A stretch of 64,000 nt of DNA from Rhodospirillales bacterium. GTDB lineage: Bacteria; Pseudomonadota; Alphaproteobacteria; Rhodospirillales; Casp-alpha2. How positions within the stretch are numbered: the first letter of the stretch is position 1; the number at the start of each line of letters is the position of its first letter. The position numbers and the translations under genes are program-made. This document shows, piece after piece, positions 15,209 to 22,870 of this stretch. The notes below the pieces were generated by a model. It was not told the DNA's origin. It did not search any database and was given only the letters and a program-made list of their open reading frames with translations. The stretch is from the NCBI GenBank assembly GCA_017644185.1, contig JAEPMA010000001.1, forward strand, positions 526,572-590,571, read 5' to 3'.

Positions 15209-17776
15209 TTACGACTTTGGCCGCGCGTTCTCCGGATCGTAGAGGGGCTTGTAGCCGACGGCTGCGACCTCGACGGGGAACTTCTGATTGAAGTACTCGA
15301 TCTCGAGCGCACGGCCTTCTTGGCAGTACTCGTGCGGAAGGTATCCCAGCGCGATGTTTTTGCCGATTGACGGGCCGAACGCGATGGAAGTGGTGTATGA
15401 TCGCCGCCCTTGGCTGTCGATCAGGACTTCGTTCGTTTTCGGATCGACGATGGGGCAGTTGCCAAGCATGAAGCGCGCGACGCCATCTTTGTCGGTGTTG
15501 TCCGTGACGACGAGGGTGCTGAGTGTCGCCGCTTGATGCTTCAGATCGCGTTGTGCGAGATTGGCCTCTTTGCCACGGAAATCCGCCGCCTTAACTTTCG
15601 GTCGGGCGAGCCCTGCTTCGAGCAGGTTGTATTCCGTTAACAGGTCGGCGTTCTGAAGCCTGAGACTCTTTTCCATCCGGCGCGTGTTGGCGTAGGTCTC
15701 GATTCCGACAGGCGTGATGCCGATTTCAGTGAACATGTCCCAGAGCGCGAGGCCGTAACTGAACGGGAAGTGCAACTCCCACCCCTGTTCTCCGACATAG
15801 GAAATACGAAACGCTTTCACGGGCACACCACGGAGCGTGATGTCCTTGATGCCAGCAAACGGGAAGTTCTCCGGATCCAGGCCCGCCGGATTGTCGGCGA
15901 GCTTTTTGAGATTCTCGCGCGCGTTCGGGCCCCAGACACCGATACAGCCAAAGTGATCCGTCCTGTCCTCGACAAACGCCGTCCACTCCTTGTCCTGCAC
16001 CATGCGGCGCAGGTACGTCATGTCGCGATGACCGGCATCGGCCCCGTCGATCACGCGGAAGCGGTCTTCGGCGAGGCGCAGGATCGTCAGGTCGGCCATA
16101 ACCCCGCCGGTATCGTCGAGGAAATTGGTATAGACGCCTTTCCCGATAGGGGTGTCGCCGGCGACTTTCGACGAGGATACGTATTCGACCAGCTGTTCCG
16201 CGTCTTTGCCCGACACGTCGTAGATCGCAAAGTGCGAGAGGTTGATCATCCCGACGTTTTCAGAGAGCTCGAGATGCTCGGCGTTGGAAACGCGCCAGAA
16301 ATGGCGATTGTCCCATTCGTTTTCACGGACCGGGACGCGGTCGGCGTATTTATCGAGCAGCTTTGCTTCATTTGACGCGTACCCGTGCGCGCGTTCCCAC
16401 CCGGCAAGTTCCATGAAGTAGCCGCCCAGTTCCTTCTCACGCAGGTATGACGGCGCACAGCGCAGATTGCGGCCCTTCGTATATGGTTCACGGTTATGAA
16501 CCGGCGGGTTGTAGATTTTGAACGCCGTTTCGTAGCAACGGTCGTGGATGTACTTTTCCGACTTCTGAATTGGGTAATAACGCGCGTAATCGATGGAGTG
16601 GTGGTCGTATTCGGTGCGCCCGTCGGTCATCCAGTCGGCGATCACCTTGCCGGTCCCCGGGCCGTCCTTGACCCAAACCGAAACACCGTACCAAAGGCCG
16701 CGCACATCGGGGGATTCGCCGATCGACGGGCCGCCGTCGGCGGTCACCTGCAAAAGGCCGTTGAAGGAATGCTTTTCGTTGTAGCCGAGTTCACCCAGGA
16801 TCGGCGTCAACTCCATGGCCCGTTCCAGGGGCTCGATGATCTGTTCCATTTCCAGATCGCGCTGGGAGGGGGAAAGCCGCGCCTGTTCTTTTTCAAGAAT
16901 GTCGCGTGGGTGGCAGAGGCGGGGTTCCTTTTCTTCGTAGTAGCCCCATTCGATCTGTCCGCCTTCGGCGGTTTTCGGGTCGCCGGTATCACGGAGATAT
17001 GCGGAGTTACCCTGGTCGCGGAGCAACGGGTAGCCGATCTCTTTTCCGGTGCCTTCAAATTCATTATAGGGACCGAAGAACGTCAGCGGATGGTCGACCG
17101 GCATGACGGGCAGATCCTCACCCGCCATCACTGAGATCAAGCGTCCCCACAGACCTGCGCAGACGACGACATAAGGCGTTTCGATGTAACCACGATTCGT
17201 GTGCACCCCCTTGATCCGGCCGTTCTCGATTTCGAGCCCGGTGCAGGGCGTGTTGGCCAATGCCTCCAGTTTGCCGGTCGCTTCGGCTTCCTGGATCATT
17301 TCGCCGGTGACGACTTGTGAACGAGGAATAACGAGGCCAGCGTCGGGATCCCACAACGCGCCCTGGATCACGTCCTCTTCGATCAGGGGCATCAGTTCCT
17401 TGGCTTTTTTTGCCGTGATCATTTCGACCCGGTTGCCGAACGCACGGCCGGAACTTACCCGCCGTTCGAGTTCGAGCATCCGCTCGTCGTCGCCCTTACG
17501 CGCGACTTCGATGCCGCCGATGCGCGAGTAACGGCCGCGCTTCTCGAAGAAGTCGATGGAATACTTGGTGGTGAAGATGGTCATCTGGTCGTGCATCGTG
17601 TTGAAGCAGAAATCCGATGCGTGACCGGTCGAGCCGATATCGGTCGGAATGCCTGACTTATCGATGCCGATTATATTTTTCCAGCCGCGTTCGATCAGAT
17701 GATGCGCGACCGAGGCGCCGGTGATGCCGCCCAAGCCGATGATTACGACGTCAGCTTTCTTGTTAAAATCCGCCAT
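15209..17776 (-). CDS. FAD-dependent oxidoreductase with GcvT domain, dimethylglycine dehydrogenase-like
   Basis: An 855-aa flavoprotein. Residues 8-400 form a DAO-type FAD domain: VVIIGLGGITGAS near the N-terminus and GSTGHAS, where His52 sits at the usual covalent-FAD position of dimethylglycine and sarcosine dehydrogenases. An FAO-M-like linker and a GcvT folate-binding domain with its C-terminal barrel follow (about 430-850). The expected reaction is oxidative N-demethylation of dimethylglycine or a related amine, giving methylene-THF. ATG at 17776 is chosen because GGGAGGTGG precedes it; an in-frame GTG at 17785 overlaps that site. It is divergent from the TauD-like gene. Sarcosine or another methylated amine is an alternative substrate. 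Confidence 0.85.
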   Translation of the reverse strand: MADFNKKADVVIIGLGGITGASVAHHLIERGWKNIIGIDKSGIPTDIGSTGHASDFCFNTMHDQMTIFTTKYSIDFFEKRGRYSRIGGIEVARKGDDERMLELERRVSSGRAFGNRVEMITAKKAKELMPLIEEDVIQGALWDPDAGLVIPRSQVVTGEMIQEAEATGKLEALANTPCTGLEIENGRIKGVHTNRGYIETPYVVVCAGLWGRLISVMAGEDLPVMPVDHPLTFFGPYNEFEGTGKEIGYPLLRDQGNSAYLRDTGDPKTAEGGQIEWGYYEEKEPRLCHPRDILEKEQARLSPSQRDLEMEQIIEPLERAMELTPILGELGYNEKHSFNGLLQVTADGGPSIGESPDVRGLWYGVSVWVKDGPGTGKVIADWMTDGRTEYDHHSIDYARYYPIQKSEKYIHDRCYETAFKIYNPPVHNREPYTKGRNLRCAPSYLREKELGGYFMELAGWERAHGYASNEAKLLDKYADRVPVRENEWDNRHFWRVSNAEHLELSENVGMINLSHFAIYDVSGKDAEQLVEYVSSSKVAGDTPIGKGVYTNFLDDTGGVMADLTILRLAEDRFRVIDGADAGHRDMTYLRRMVQDKEWTAFVEDRTDHFGCIGVWGPNARENLKKLADNPAGLDPENFPFAGIKDITLRGVPVKAFRISYVGEQGWELHFPFSYGLALWDMFTEIGITPVGIETYANTRRMEKSLRLQNADLLTEYNLLEAGLARPKVKAADFRGKEANLAQRDLKHQAATLSTLVVTDNTDKDGVARFMLGNCPIVDPKTNEVLIDSQGRRSYTTSIAFGPSIGKNIALGYLPHEYCQEGRALEIEYFNQKFPVEVAAVGYKPLYDPENARPKS

Positions 17777-18014
17777 GGTTGCCACCTCCCGTATGGGCCG
17801 CCGACCGCGCGGCGAAAAAGCCCGAAACGCCAGAAAATTTCACCATGCTAGGTACGGAATTGGCAACCCTGGCGCTACGATGCCCGCGACTTCGGATGTT
17901 CTGAAATCGTCGCACGGCATTTGGTCCCAGCAAGCGCATTGCCGAGGCCTCGAGGCGGGATTACCCTATGCGGCAGGGAAGTCAAAACGACAAATTGGGA
18001 GTAAACACCAAGTC

Positions 18015-18902
18015 ATGTTAAGCGATTGGGAACCGCCGAAGTCATTCGCGGAATACAAACACATCAAAGTTAAACGGATCGCCGGGACAATCGGTGCCGA
18101 AATCTCGGGCGTCAATATCGCCGAAGAGCTGCCCGACGAAGTGATCGACGAGATCACCGGGGCATTGAACGAGCACCACGTGATATTCTTCCGAGATCAG
18201 GATTTGCCGCCGGTGCGTCAGGCTGCGTTTGCGTCCAGGTTCGGCCCGCTGATCCCATATCCGATGGTGAAGGGCTTGGATGGCACCGATGAGGTGGTGC
18301 CTGTGGTCAAGAACCCCGATGAGCGCGTCAACTTCGGCGGTATCTGGCACGCCGACACGACGTATCTGGAAGAGCCGCCGATGGGCGCGCTCCTTTATGC
18401 GGTCGAGTTGCCGCCTTATGGTGGTGACACCCTGTTCGCCAATATGCACCTCGCATATGAGACTTTGTCGCCGAGCCTGCAGGCGTATCTGGAGTCGCTA
18501 ACCGTTATACAGAATTCGGCCAAAGCCGAGGTGACGCGGACCCGAGAGGATCGTATCAAGGGTGAGGGCGGCAAGCGGATGCAGCTCGTTGCCGAACATC
18601 CTGCAGTGATCACGCATCCGCGCACGGGGAAAAAGGCGCTCTATGTCAATTCGGGCCATACCGAGCGCTTTAAGGAACTGACGCTTGAGGAAAGTGAACC
18701 GATCCTGAAGTTCCTGTTTAATCATTTGTCGCGGCCGGAATTCACATGTCGCTTCGTCTGGACGCCAGGATCGCTTGCGTTTTGGGATAACTACGCGACC
18801 CAGCACAATCCGATCAACGACTACCATGGCTTCAAGAGGGTCATGCACCGGGTCACGGTCGGTGGCGGACGGCCGCAGCTTCATCAGCAGGCGGCTGAAT
18901 AA
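18015..18902 (+). CDS. TauD/TfdA-family Fe(II)/2-oxoglutarate dioxygenase
   Basis: A 295-aa jelly-roll dioxygenase. Iron ligands are His112 and Asp114 in WHADTT and His264 in ATQHN; Arg275 or Arg279 near FKRVMHRVT would bind 2-oxoglutarate. Family members hydroxylate taurine, sulfonates, carnitine precursors, guanidino amino acids and other substrates. The start ATG at 18015 aligns with the family N-terminus; upstream in-frame codons are not conserved-looking. Its stop codon overlaps the start of the ureohydrolase gene (TAATG), so the two are translationally coupled and probably act on the same molecule. It is divergent from the dimethylglycine-dehydrogenase-like gene. The substrate is unknown. 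Confidence 0.87.
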   Translation: MLSDWEPPKSFAEYKHIKVKRIAGTIGAEISGVNIAEELPDEVIDEITGALNEHHVIFFRDQDLPPVRQAAFASRFGPLIPYPMVKGLDGTDEVVPVVKNPDERVNFGGIWHADTTYLEEPPMGALLYAVELPPYGGDTLFANMHLAYETLSPSLQAYLESLTVIQNSAKAEVTRTREDRIKGEGGKRMQLVAEHPAVITHPRTGKKALYVNSGHTERFKELTLEESEPILKFLFNHLSRPEFTCRFVWTPGSLAFWDNYATQHNPINDYHGFKRVMHRVTVGGGRPQLHQQAAE

Positions 18903-19849
18903 TGGGGCTAACCGTGCTGCCCGACCAGCGGGAACAAAGCTTCCTGGGCTACCCCGTCGCTACCGACCTGGACAACTTGGATGCGCACGTTGCGGTCCTG
19001 GGTATTCCTTACGGTAAACCTTACCGTCCGGAAGGCATGGCGAATCCCCAAAGCGAGGGGCCGGCTGCCGTGCGCGCTGCGTCCAGGCGTATTCTGCTGG
19101 CCCACGACCACTACGATTTTGATTTGGGTGGGCCGGTTCTTGACGGGCGCGACGTCAAGATCGTCGATTGTGGCAACGCCGCCGCTGACATGAACGACCA
19201 TGACGCGCATTATCGGAACGCCGAAGCCGCCGTCCGCAAGATCGTGGCCGCCGGTGCGATGCCGATCGTGATCGGCGGCGATCATGGCGTGCCGATCCCG
19301 GTTTTTCGCGGGATCAAGGAGCTCGGGCCGATCACACTCGTCCATGTCGATGCGCATATGGATTGGCGCGATGATGTAAACGGCGAGCGGGAGGGCTATT
19401 CCAGCCCGATCCGGCGGGCTTCGGAAATGGATCATATCGGCGAGATTTTTCAGATCGGCATGCGCTCGGTCGGTAGCGCCCGGATTGAGGAGGTCGAGGC
19501 CGCGAAAGCATACGGCGCGCATGTCTATACGTCTTATGACGTGCACGATAACGGCATCGAAAGCGTGCTCGCGGCTATTCCCGATGGGCAGAACTACTAT
19601 CTAACGATCGATGCCGATGGTGTCGATCCCTCCGTCATGCCGGGTACGTTGGCACTGGCGCCAGGTGGCCTGACGTATCACCAGATGCGCAAGTTGATTC
19701 ACGGTCTTGTCGCCAAGGGTAAAGTCGTCGGTATGGACATTGTCGAAATCGCCCCTGTCAACGACGTCAATCAGATTACCTGCATTGCCGCCGGGCGGAT
19801 GATTTGCAACCTGATCGGGGCGGGAGCGCGGGCCGGATACTTCGACTGA
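18902..19849 (+). CDS. Ureohydrolase (arginase/agmatinase family)
   Basis: A 315-aa enzyme with the complete binuclear metal site of the arginase family: His128 in GGDHG, Asp150/His152/Asp154 in DAHMD, and Asp237/Asp239 in DADGVDP. It hydrolyses a guanidino group to urea plus an amine. The N-terminal PYGKPYRPEGMANPQSEGP loop is unlike arginase and closer to the agmatinase/guanidinobutyrase-type branch, but the substrate cannot be read. Translational coupling to the dioxygenase suggests a guanidino compound that is first oxidised, or an amine that feeds the same pathway. Guanidinoacetate, guanidinobutyrate or a methylated arginine derivative are candidates. Confidence 0.87.
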   Translation: MGLTVLPDQREQSFLGYPVATDLDNLDAHVAVLGIPYGKPYRPEGMANPQSEGPAAVRAASRRILLAHDHYDFDLGGPVLDGRDVKIVDCGNAAADMNDHDAHYRNAEAAVRKIVAAGAMPIVIGGDHGVPIPVFRGIKELGPITLVHVDAHMDWRDDVNGEREGYSSPIRRASEMDHIGEIFQIGMRSVGSARIEEVEAAKAYGAHVYTSYDVHDNGIESVLAAIPDGQNYYLTIDADGVDPSVMPGTLALAPGGLTYHQMRKLIHGLVAKGKVVGMDIVEIAPVNDVNQITCIAAGRMICNLIGAGARAGYFD

Positions 19850-19867
19850 ATTTCGTTTTCTTGCCGC

Positions 19868-20752
19868 TTACTTGTTGGCGCGGTGTTTCAGGTTAAGCCG
19901 AGCGATATAGCCGATGTGGTCGGACGCCAGCCAGTGGCTCTCGTCGACGAGGCCTGCGTCGACCACCTCGAACGCCCGTGCCTCGGCGAAAATGTAGTCG
20001 ATCCGCTTCTTCGATGGATAAAACGTGCCGCGCGCGATCGCTTTGGCCGCCGCTGCTGACGATACCGCCGTCGCGGTGTCGGTAAATTTCTTCAACACAC
20101 CGGCCAGCCGTTTGTCCTCGGGACGGATGTTGAAATCGCCGATCAACAGGACGGGATCGGCCTCCCGATTTGCCTCTGCCAGAACATTCGCGACAGACAG
20201 GCCATCCTTGAGATCCTTATCCTTGTGAATGCTGAACACGGAAATCCTTCCCTGATGGGTGCTGATCTTCGCAATCACGATCGACCGGGTGTTGCCACGG
20301 CCTGAACTGATCTGAACACCTCGGGCGTCAAGAATTGGATAGACCGAAAGAATGCCGACACCCCACCAGGGTTTGCTTGTGCTCCCGGTTTCATGCCATT
20401 CGAACGCGAAGTTCATATTCAGGGCTTCGGCGATGGACCTGATTTGCGAGACGCCGGCAACCTCTTGAAGGGCAACAATATCGGCTTCGGAGGCACGGAT
20501 CGCAGCAATCACCTCAGGCAGTTTTCGGCCCCAAGGCATTTTGGAAATCTTCCCGTCCGGGTCATCCTGGCCAAGGGCGAGCCGAATGTTAAACGACATT
20601 GCGGTAATGGGCGCCGCCAAGTCTTTGTCCAGCGCCGGCGCACCTCGGATGTTATCAAAGGGCGTGCAAGCGGCAAGCCATCCGCACAGCAACAGCGTTA
20701 AGTAGCGCAGAACCTTGCATCGTATGAAGGTGAGGGGCACTCGGTCCGCCAT
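19868..20752 (-). CDS. Endonuclease/exonuclease/phosphatase-family lipoprotein
   Basis: A 294-aa protein with an N-terminal signal and lipobox (LCGWLAAC), so probably membrane anchored on the periplasmic side. The EEP-fold motifs follow in order: AMSFNIRLALGQDDPDG, IVALQEVAG, LIGDFNIRP, RIDYIF and SDHIGYIARL. These supply the metal-binding Asn/Glu, catalytic Asp and terminal Asp-His pair of the DNase I-like family. Extracytoplasmic members can be nucleases, phosphodiesterases or sphingomyelinase-like enzymes. It begins five bases after the gene at 20758-21483 and may share its mRNA. Confidence 0.82.
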   Translation of the reverse strand: MADRVPLTFIRCKVLRYLTLLLCGWLAACTPFDNIRGAPALDKDLAAPITAMSFNIRLALGQDDPDGKISKMPWGRKLPEVIAAIRASEADIVALQEVAGVSQIRSIAEALNMNFAFEWHETGSTSKPWWGVGILSVYPILDARGVQISSGRGNTRSIVIAKISTHQGRISVFSIHKDKDLKDGLSVANVLAEANREADPVLLIGDFNIRPEDKRLAGVLKKFTDTATAVSSAAAAKAIARGTFYPSKKRIDYIFAEARAFEVVDAGLVDESHWLASDHIGYIARLNLKHRANK

Positions 20753-20757
20753 GCAAT

Positions 20758-21483
20758 TCAGAGATTGATGATATTTAGAGCTTTGTGTGAGAACGGCATA
20801 CCAAATTCGCGCATGACGGCCTTGCGCCGATTGCGTTCGTCGGTATCGCTGACCGACGACGTGATAAATCCTTCGAAGTTTAGATCCGGGGCCGTCATCG
20901 CGTGGATTTCGTTCTGCATTTCACGCTGGCTGCGCGCCTGCCATTGCCGGTTTTGGGCCGGTACCTCGGCGAGCGGCACCGGTGCGCCATTTGGTGCGAA
21001 GGCGCCGGCGTTGGAACAGTAGAAATAGACAGTCTCCAGTTCTAACCCGAACTCAGTGACGATGCGGATATCTTCAAGCGCCGCATAACAATAGTTTTCA
21101 TTGCCGAGTTCCGTCTCGTGCATGCGCGGCATGTGATCTTCATGAAGCCAATTGACGAAGAGCGTCACGCGCGTCCCAGGTGACGGGTGGAGGCAAGACG
21201 CAATCGATCCGTAACCGGTCACGTGCGCGGAATAGACGCTGTCGAAATCATGCACCTCGCATCGTTCACAGGGGATGGGCGGGCAATCCAGGTGGGAGAA
21301 CTTACGGACGATCTGTTCCGGAGATTGATTCGAGCCGACCGCCAGTACGGGTATTCGGCCGCGGCGCAGGTCGTTGGTTTCGCCGGCGTACATATCGTGG
21401 ACATTGCGGCCGTCAACGATATAGGAGCGCCTGGGGAGTAAGTACGGGTAGCCGAGTGCGAGATCGAGTATCTCATTTGCCAT
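20758..21483 (-). CDS. Conserved hypothetical, possibly gamma-glutamylcyclotransferase-like
   Basis: A 241-aa soluble protein of unknown function. The start is set at ATG 21483; a GTG at 21498 in the same frame is possible. A segment PVLAVGSNQSPEQI resembles the YGSN glycine loop of gamma-glutamylcyclotransferase folds, and conserved-looking HxD/E residues follow (ENYCYAALEDIRI). There are no membrane segments. It lies 29 bases downstream of cbtA and could be read from the B12-riboswitch transcript, though that does not establish a cobalamin role. Confidence 0.6.
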   Translation of the reverse strand: MANEILDLALGYPYLLPRRSYIVDGRNVHDMYAGETNDLRRGRIPVLAVGSNQSPEQIVRKFSHLDCPPIPCERCEVHDFDSVYSAHVTGYGSIASCLHPSPGTRVTLFVNWLHEDHMPRMHETELGNENYCYAALEDIRIVTEFGLELETVYFYCSNAGAFAPNGAPVPLAEVPAQNRQWQARSQREMQNEIHAMTAPDLNFEGFITSSVSDTDERNRRKAVMREFGMPFSHKALNIINL

Positions 21484-21512
21484 ACGTCGATCTCGCACCA
21501 GGTAATCGTTGC

Positions 21513-22226
21513 TTAATCGGTTTGCAGGCCACGGCCGATGAAATGACCGGTCAAGGCGCCAAGTAGCAGCCAGAATACACCGGCGGTTACCAGTGATGTG
21601 GCGACGAACTGCGCCGCAAGTTCCGCTGGTACGCCACCCGTGGAAAACTCATCCGGGTGCGGGGCCCCAACGATGTGTGGGATGATCAACAGGGCTGCGC
21701 CTAGAAACCTGAGAGCCCAGTTGCTGCCGAACGCGATCAGGGCCAGTCCGCCCGCGGATGCGGCGACGGTCATGGCCCACCAAATCTGGCGTCCCGTCAG
21801 ATCGGCGGCTGCCATGCCGGGAAGCTCAGGGGGCAATCCAAGGGCCGGCAAGAGAGAAAATGCCAGGAAACCCGACGCACCCCATATCAACCCTTGGCGC
21901 CAATCAGTGGCACGGCCGCGCAAGGTCATGCCGGCGGCAATCAACAAGGCGAACCCGGCACCGAGCACGATGTTAGTGAGCGCGGTGTAGGTTATCCGCT
22001 CGACCCCGTCTTCCGGTGCCCACGCAGCCGTGTCGTGATCATGGTTGTGGCCGCTTTCGGCTGCGGCGGCGTCATGACTATGGCTGTGAGCTTCCGTTGT
22101 GGCGGGCGTCTCATAAGCTTCCGCAGCATATATCAACGGCACGACCTTGAGCATTTGTGCGCCTGAAACGAAGGCGCCAGCGATCAGTCCGGCTGCGACC
22201 GCAGCCAGTAAAATCCTTCCAATCAT
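21513..22226 (-). CDS. cbtA: CbtA family cobalt transporter subunit
   Basis: A 237-aa membrane protein with about six hydrophobic segments. Between the first and second helices lies a histidine-rich loop (EAHSHSHD and GHNHDHD), likely to bind cobalt before transport. CbtA and CbtB are predicted B12-regulated cobalt importers found mostly in proteobacteria. ATG at 22226 has AGGAG eight bases upstream. It follows cbtB by 21 bases, and both lie behind a cobalamin riboswitch, so expression should rise when B12 is scarce. The cobalt would supply corrinoid synthesis for the methyltransferase system elsewhere in the window. Confidence 0.9.
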   Translation of the reverse strand: MIGRILLAAVAAGLIAGAFVSGAQMLKVVPLIYAAEAYETPATTEAHSHSHDAAAAESGHNHDHDTAAWAPEDGVERITYTALTNIVLGAGFALLIAAGMTLRGRATDWRQGLIWGASGFLAFSLLPALGLPPELPGMAAADLTGRQIWWAMTVAASAGGLALIAFGSNWALRFLGAALLIIPHIVGAPHPDEFSTGGVPAELAAQFVATSLVTAGVFWLLLGALTGHFIGRGLQTD

Positions 22227-22247
22227 GGGATATCTCCTGTCCGGGTA

Positions 22248-22430
22248 TCAGTGACAGGGGAAGGCGAAAGCGTGCCTGCCGTCGTGAGCTGCATTATGCA
22301 TGGTGTCAGAATTCGCGATACCGACACCATAAACCAGAAAAGTGCCGAGCAAGGCTGCAGCCAATGTTGCGGCGATGCGCTGCTGAAAAGTCAGCGGAAG
22401 CGTAGCTTGTGTATGTTTGGTCTGTTCCAT
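22248..22430 (-). CDS. cbtB: CbtB family cobalt transporter subunit
   Basis: A 60-aa protein with one membrane helix (about 18-38) and a C-terminal metal-binding tail containing HNAAHDGRHAFAFPCH. This single-helix, histidine-terminated form is the CbtB type. ATG at 22430 with a GGAGGGA ribosome site is preferred over a frame extending into the riboswitch. It is the first gene after the cobalamin riboswitch and is followed by cbtA after 21 bases. Confidence 0.9.
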   Translation of the reverse strand: MEQTKHTQATLPLTFQQRIAATLAAALLGTFLVYGVGIANSDTMHNAAHDGRHAFAFPCH

Positions 22431-22460
22431 CAGACTCCCTCCGAGTGTGATTACGATTAC

Positions 22461-22479
22461 CGATGGGCTATACCCATCG
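22461..22479 (-). promoter_or_regulatory. Hairpin between the B12 aptamer and cbtB
   Basis: CGATGGG, five bases, CCCATCG form a perfect stem just 3' of the aptamer and about 20 bases before the cbtB ribosome site. No T-run follows, so it looks more like part of a translational expression platform than a terminator. Confidence 0.45.
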
Positions 22480-22486
22480 AAGCAAA

Positions 22487-22680
22487 GGCAGGTCTCCTGG
22501 CTCGCGGTTTGTCGCCGGAAAATCACCTTCCCAACCCGAGGGTCAGTGGTTGTCGATTTTCAGCTCGCCGCTCACAGTTGCGGGGGCAGCCTGGGTAAGA
22601 ATTCCCTGATGGGTAAATCCTCCCCGTGTTCCCTATTAGTCCCCAAGACTTTGTCGTCTTTCGGCGGGGAACCCTTGCTG
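22487..22680 (-). ncRNA. Cobalamin (B12) riboswitch
   Basis: Read on the minus strand, the landmarks of the AdoCbl riboswitch appear in order. GGTTCCCCGCCGAAAG lies at about 22659-22674. TAGGGAACACGGGG follows, then the core GCTGCCCCCGCAACTGTG at 22573-22590. CCACTG and GGGTTGGGAAGG come next, and the B12-box GCGAGCCAGGAGACCTGCC closes it at 22487-22505. The aptamer is about 190 bases long and lies immediately before cbtB and cbtA. Ligand binding should repress the cobalt transporter genes. No other B12-box was noticed in the window, including before the corrinoid operon. Confidence 0.95.
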
Positions 22681-22870
22681 ACGTAATGATGACCCCAACC
22701 CGGGTTTGTTGTCAAACCGGCGAAGTGGTGACGCCCGGAACAGCGTGAACTCGAACGTCCATTGCCAGCAGCAAGTCCCTTTAACGGTCGGAAAATTCTG
22801 ACGTTGCATGTTGCGGTGCAAAAATAGTTATGGAATGCTGACCTAACTACAGCAGGGAACGGGGTGGCCA
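22681..22870. promoter_or_regulatory. Divergent gap between riboswitch and Amt-kinase gene
   Basis: 190 bases without a gene. It must contain the promoter of the riboswitch/cbtBA transcript (minus) and of the ammonium-sensor gene (plus). I recognised no clear operator in it. Confidence 0.5.

Noticed and set aside
17721..18014. N-terminal extension of the TauD-like gene
   Set aside because: The upstream in-frame residues do not look like protein and overlap the promoter of the divergent flavoprotein; the family N-terminus begins at 18015.
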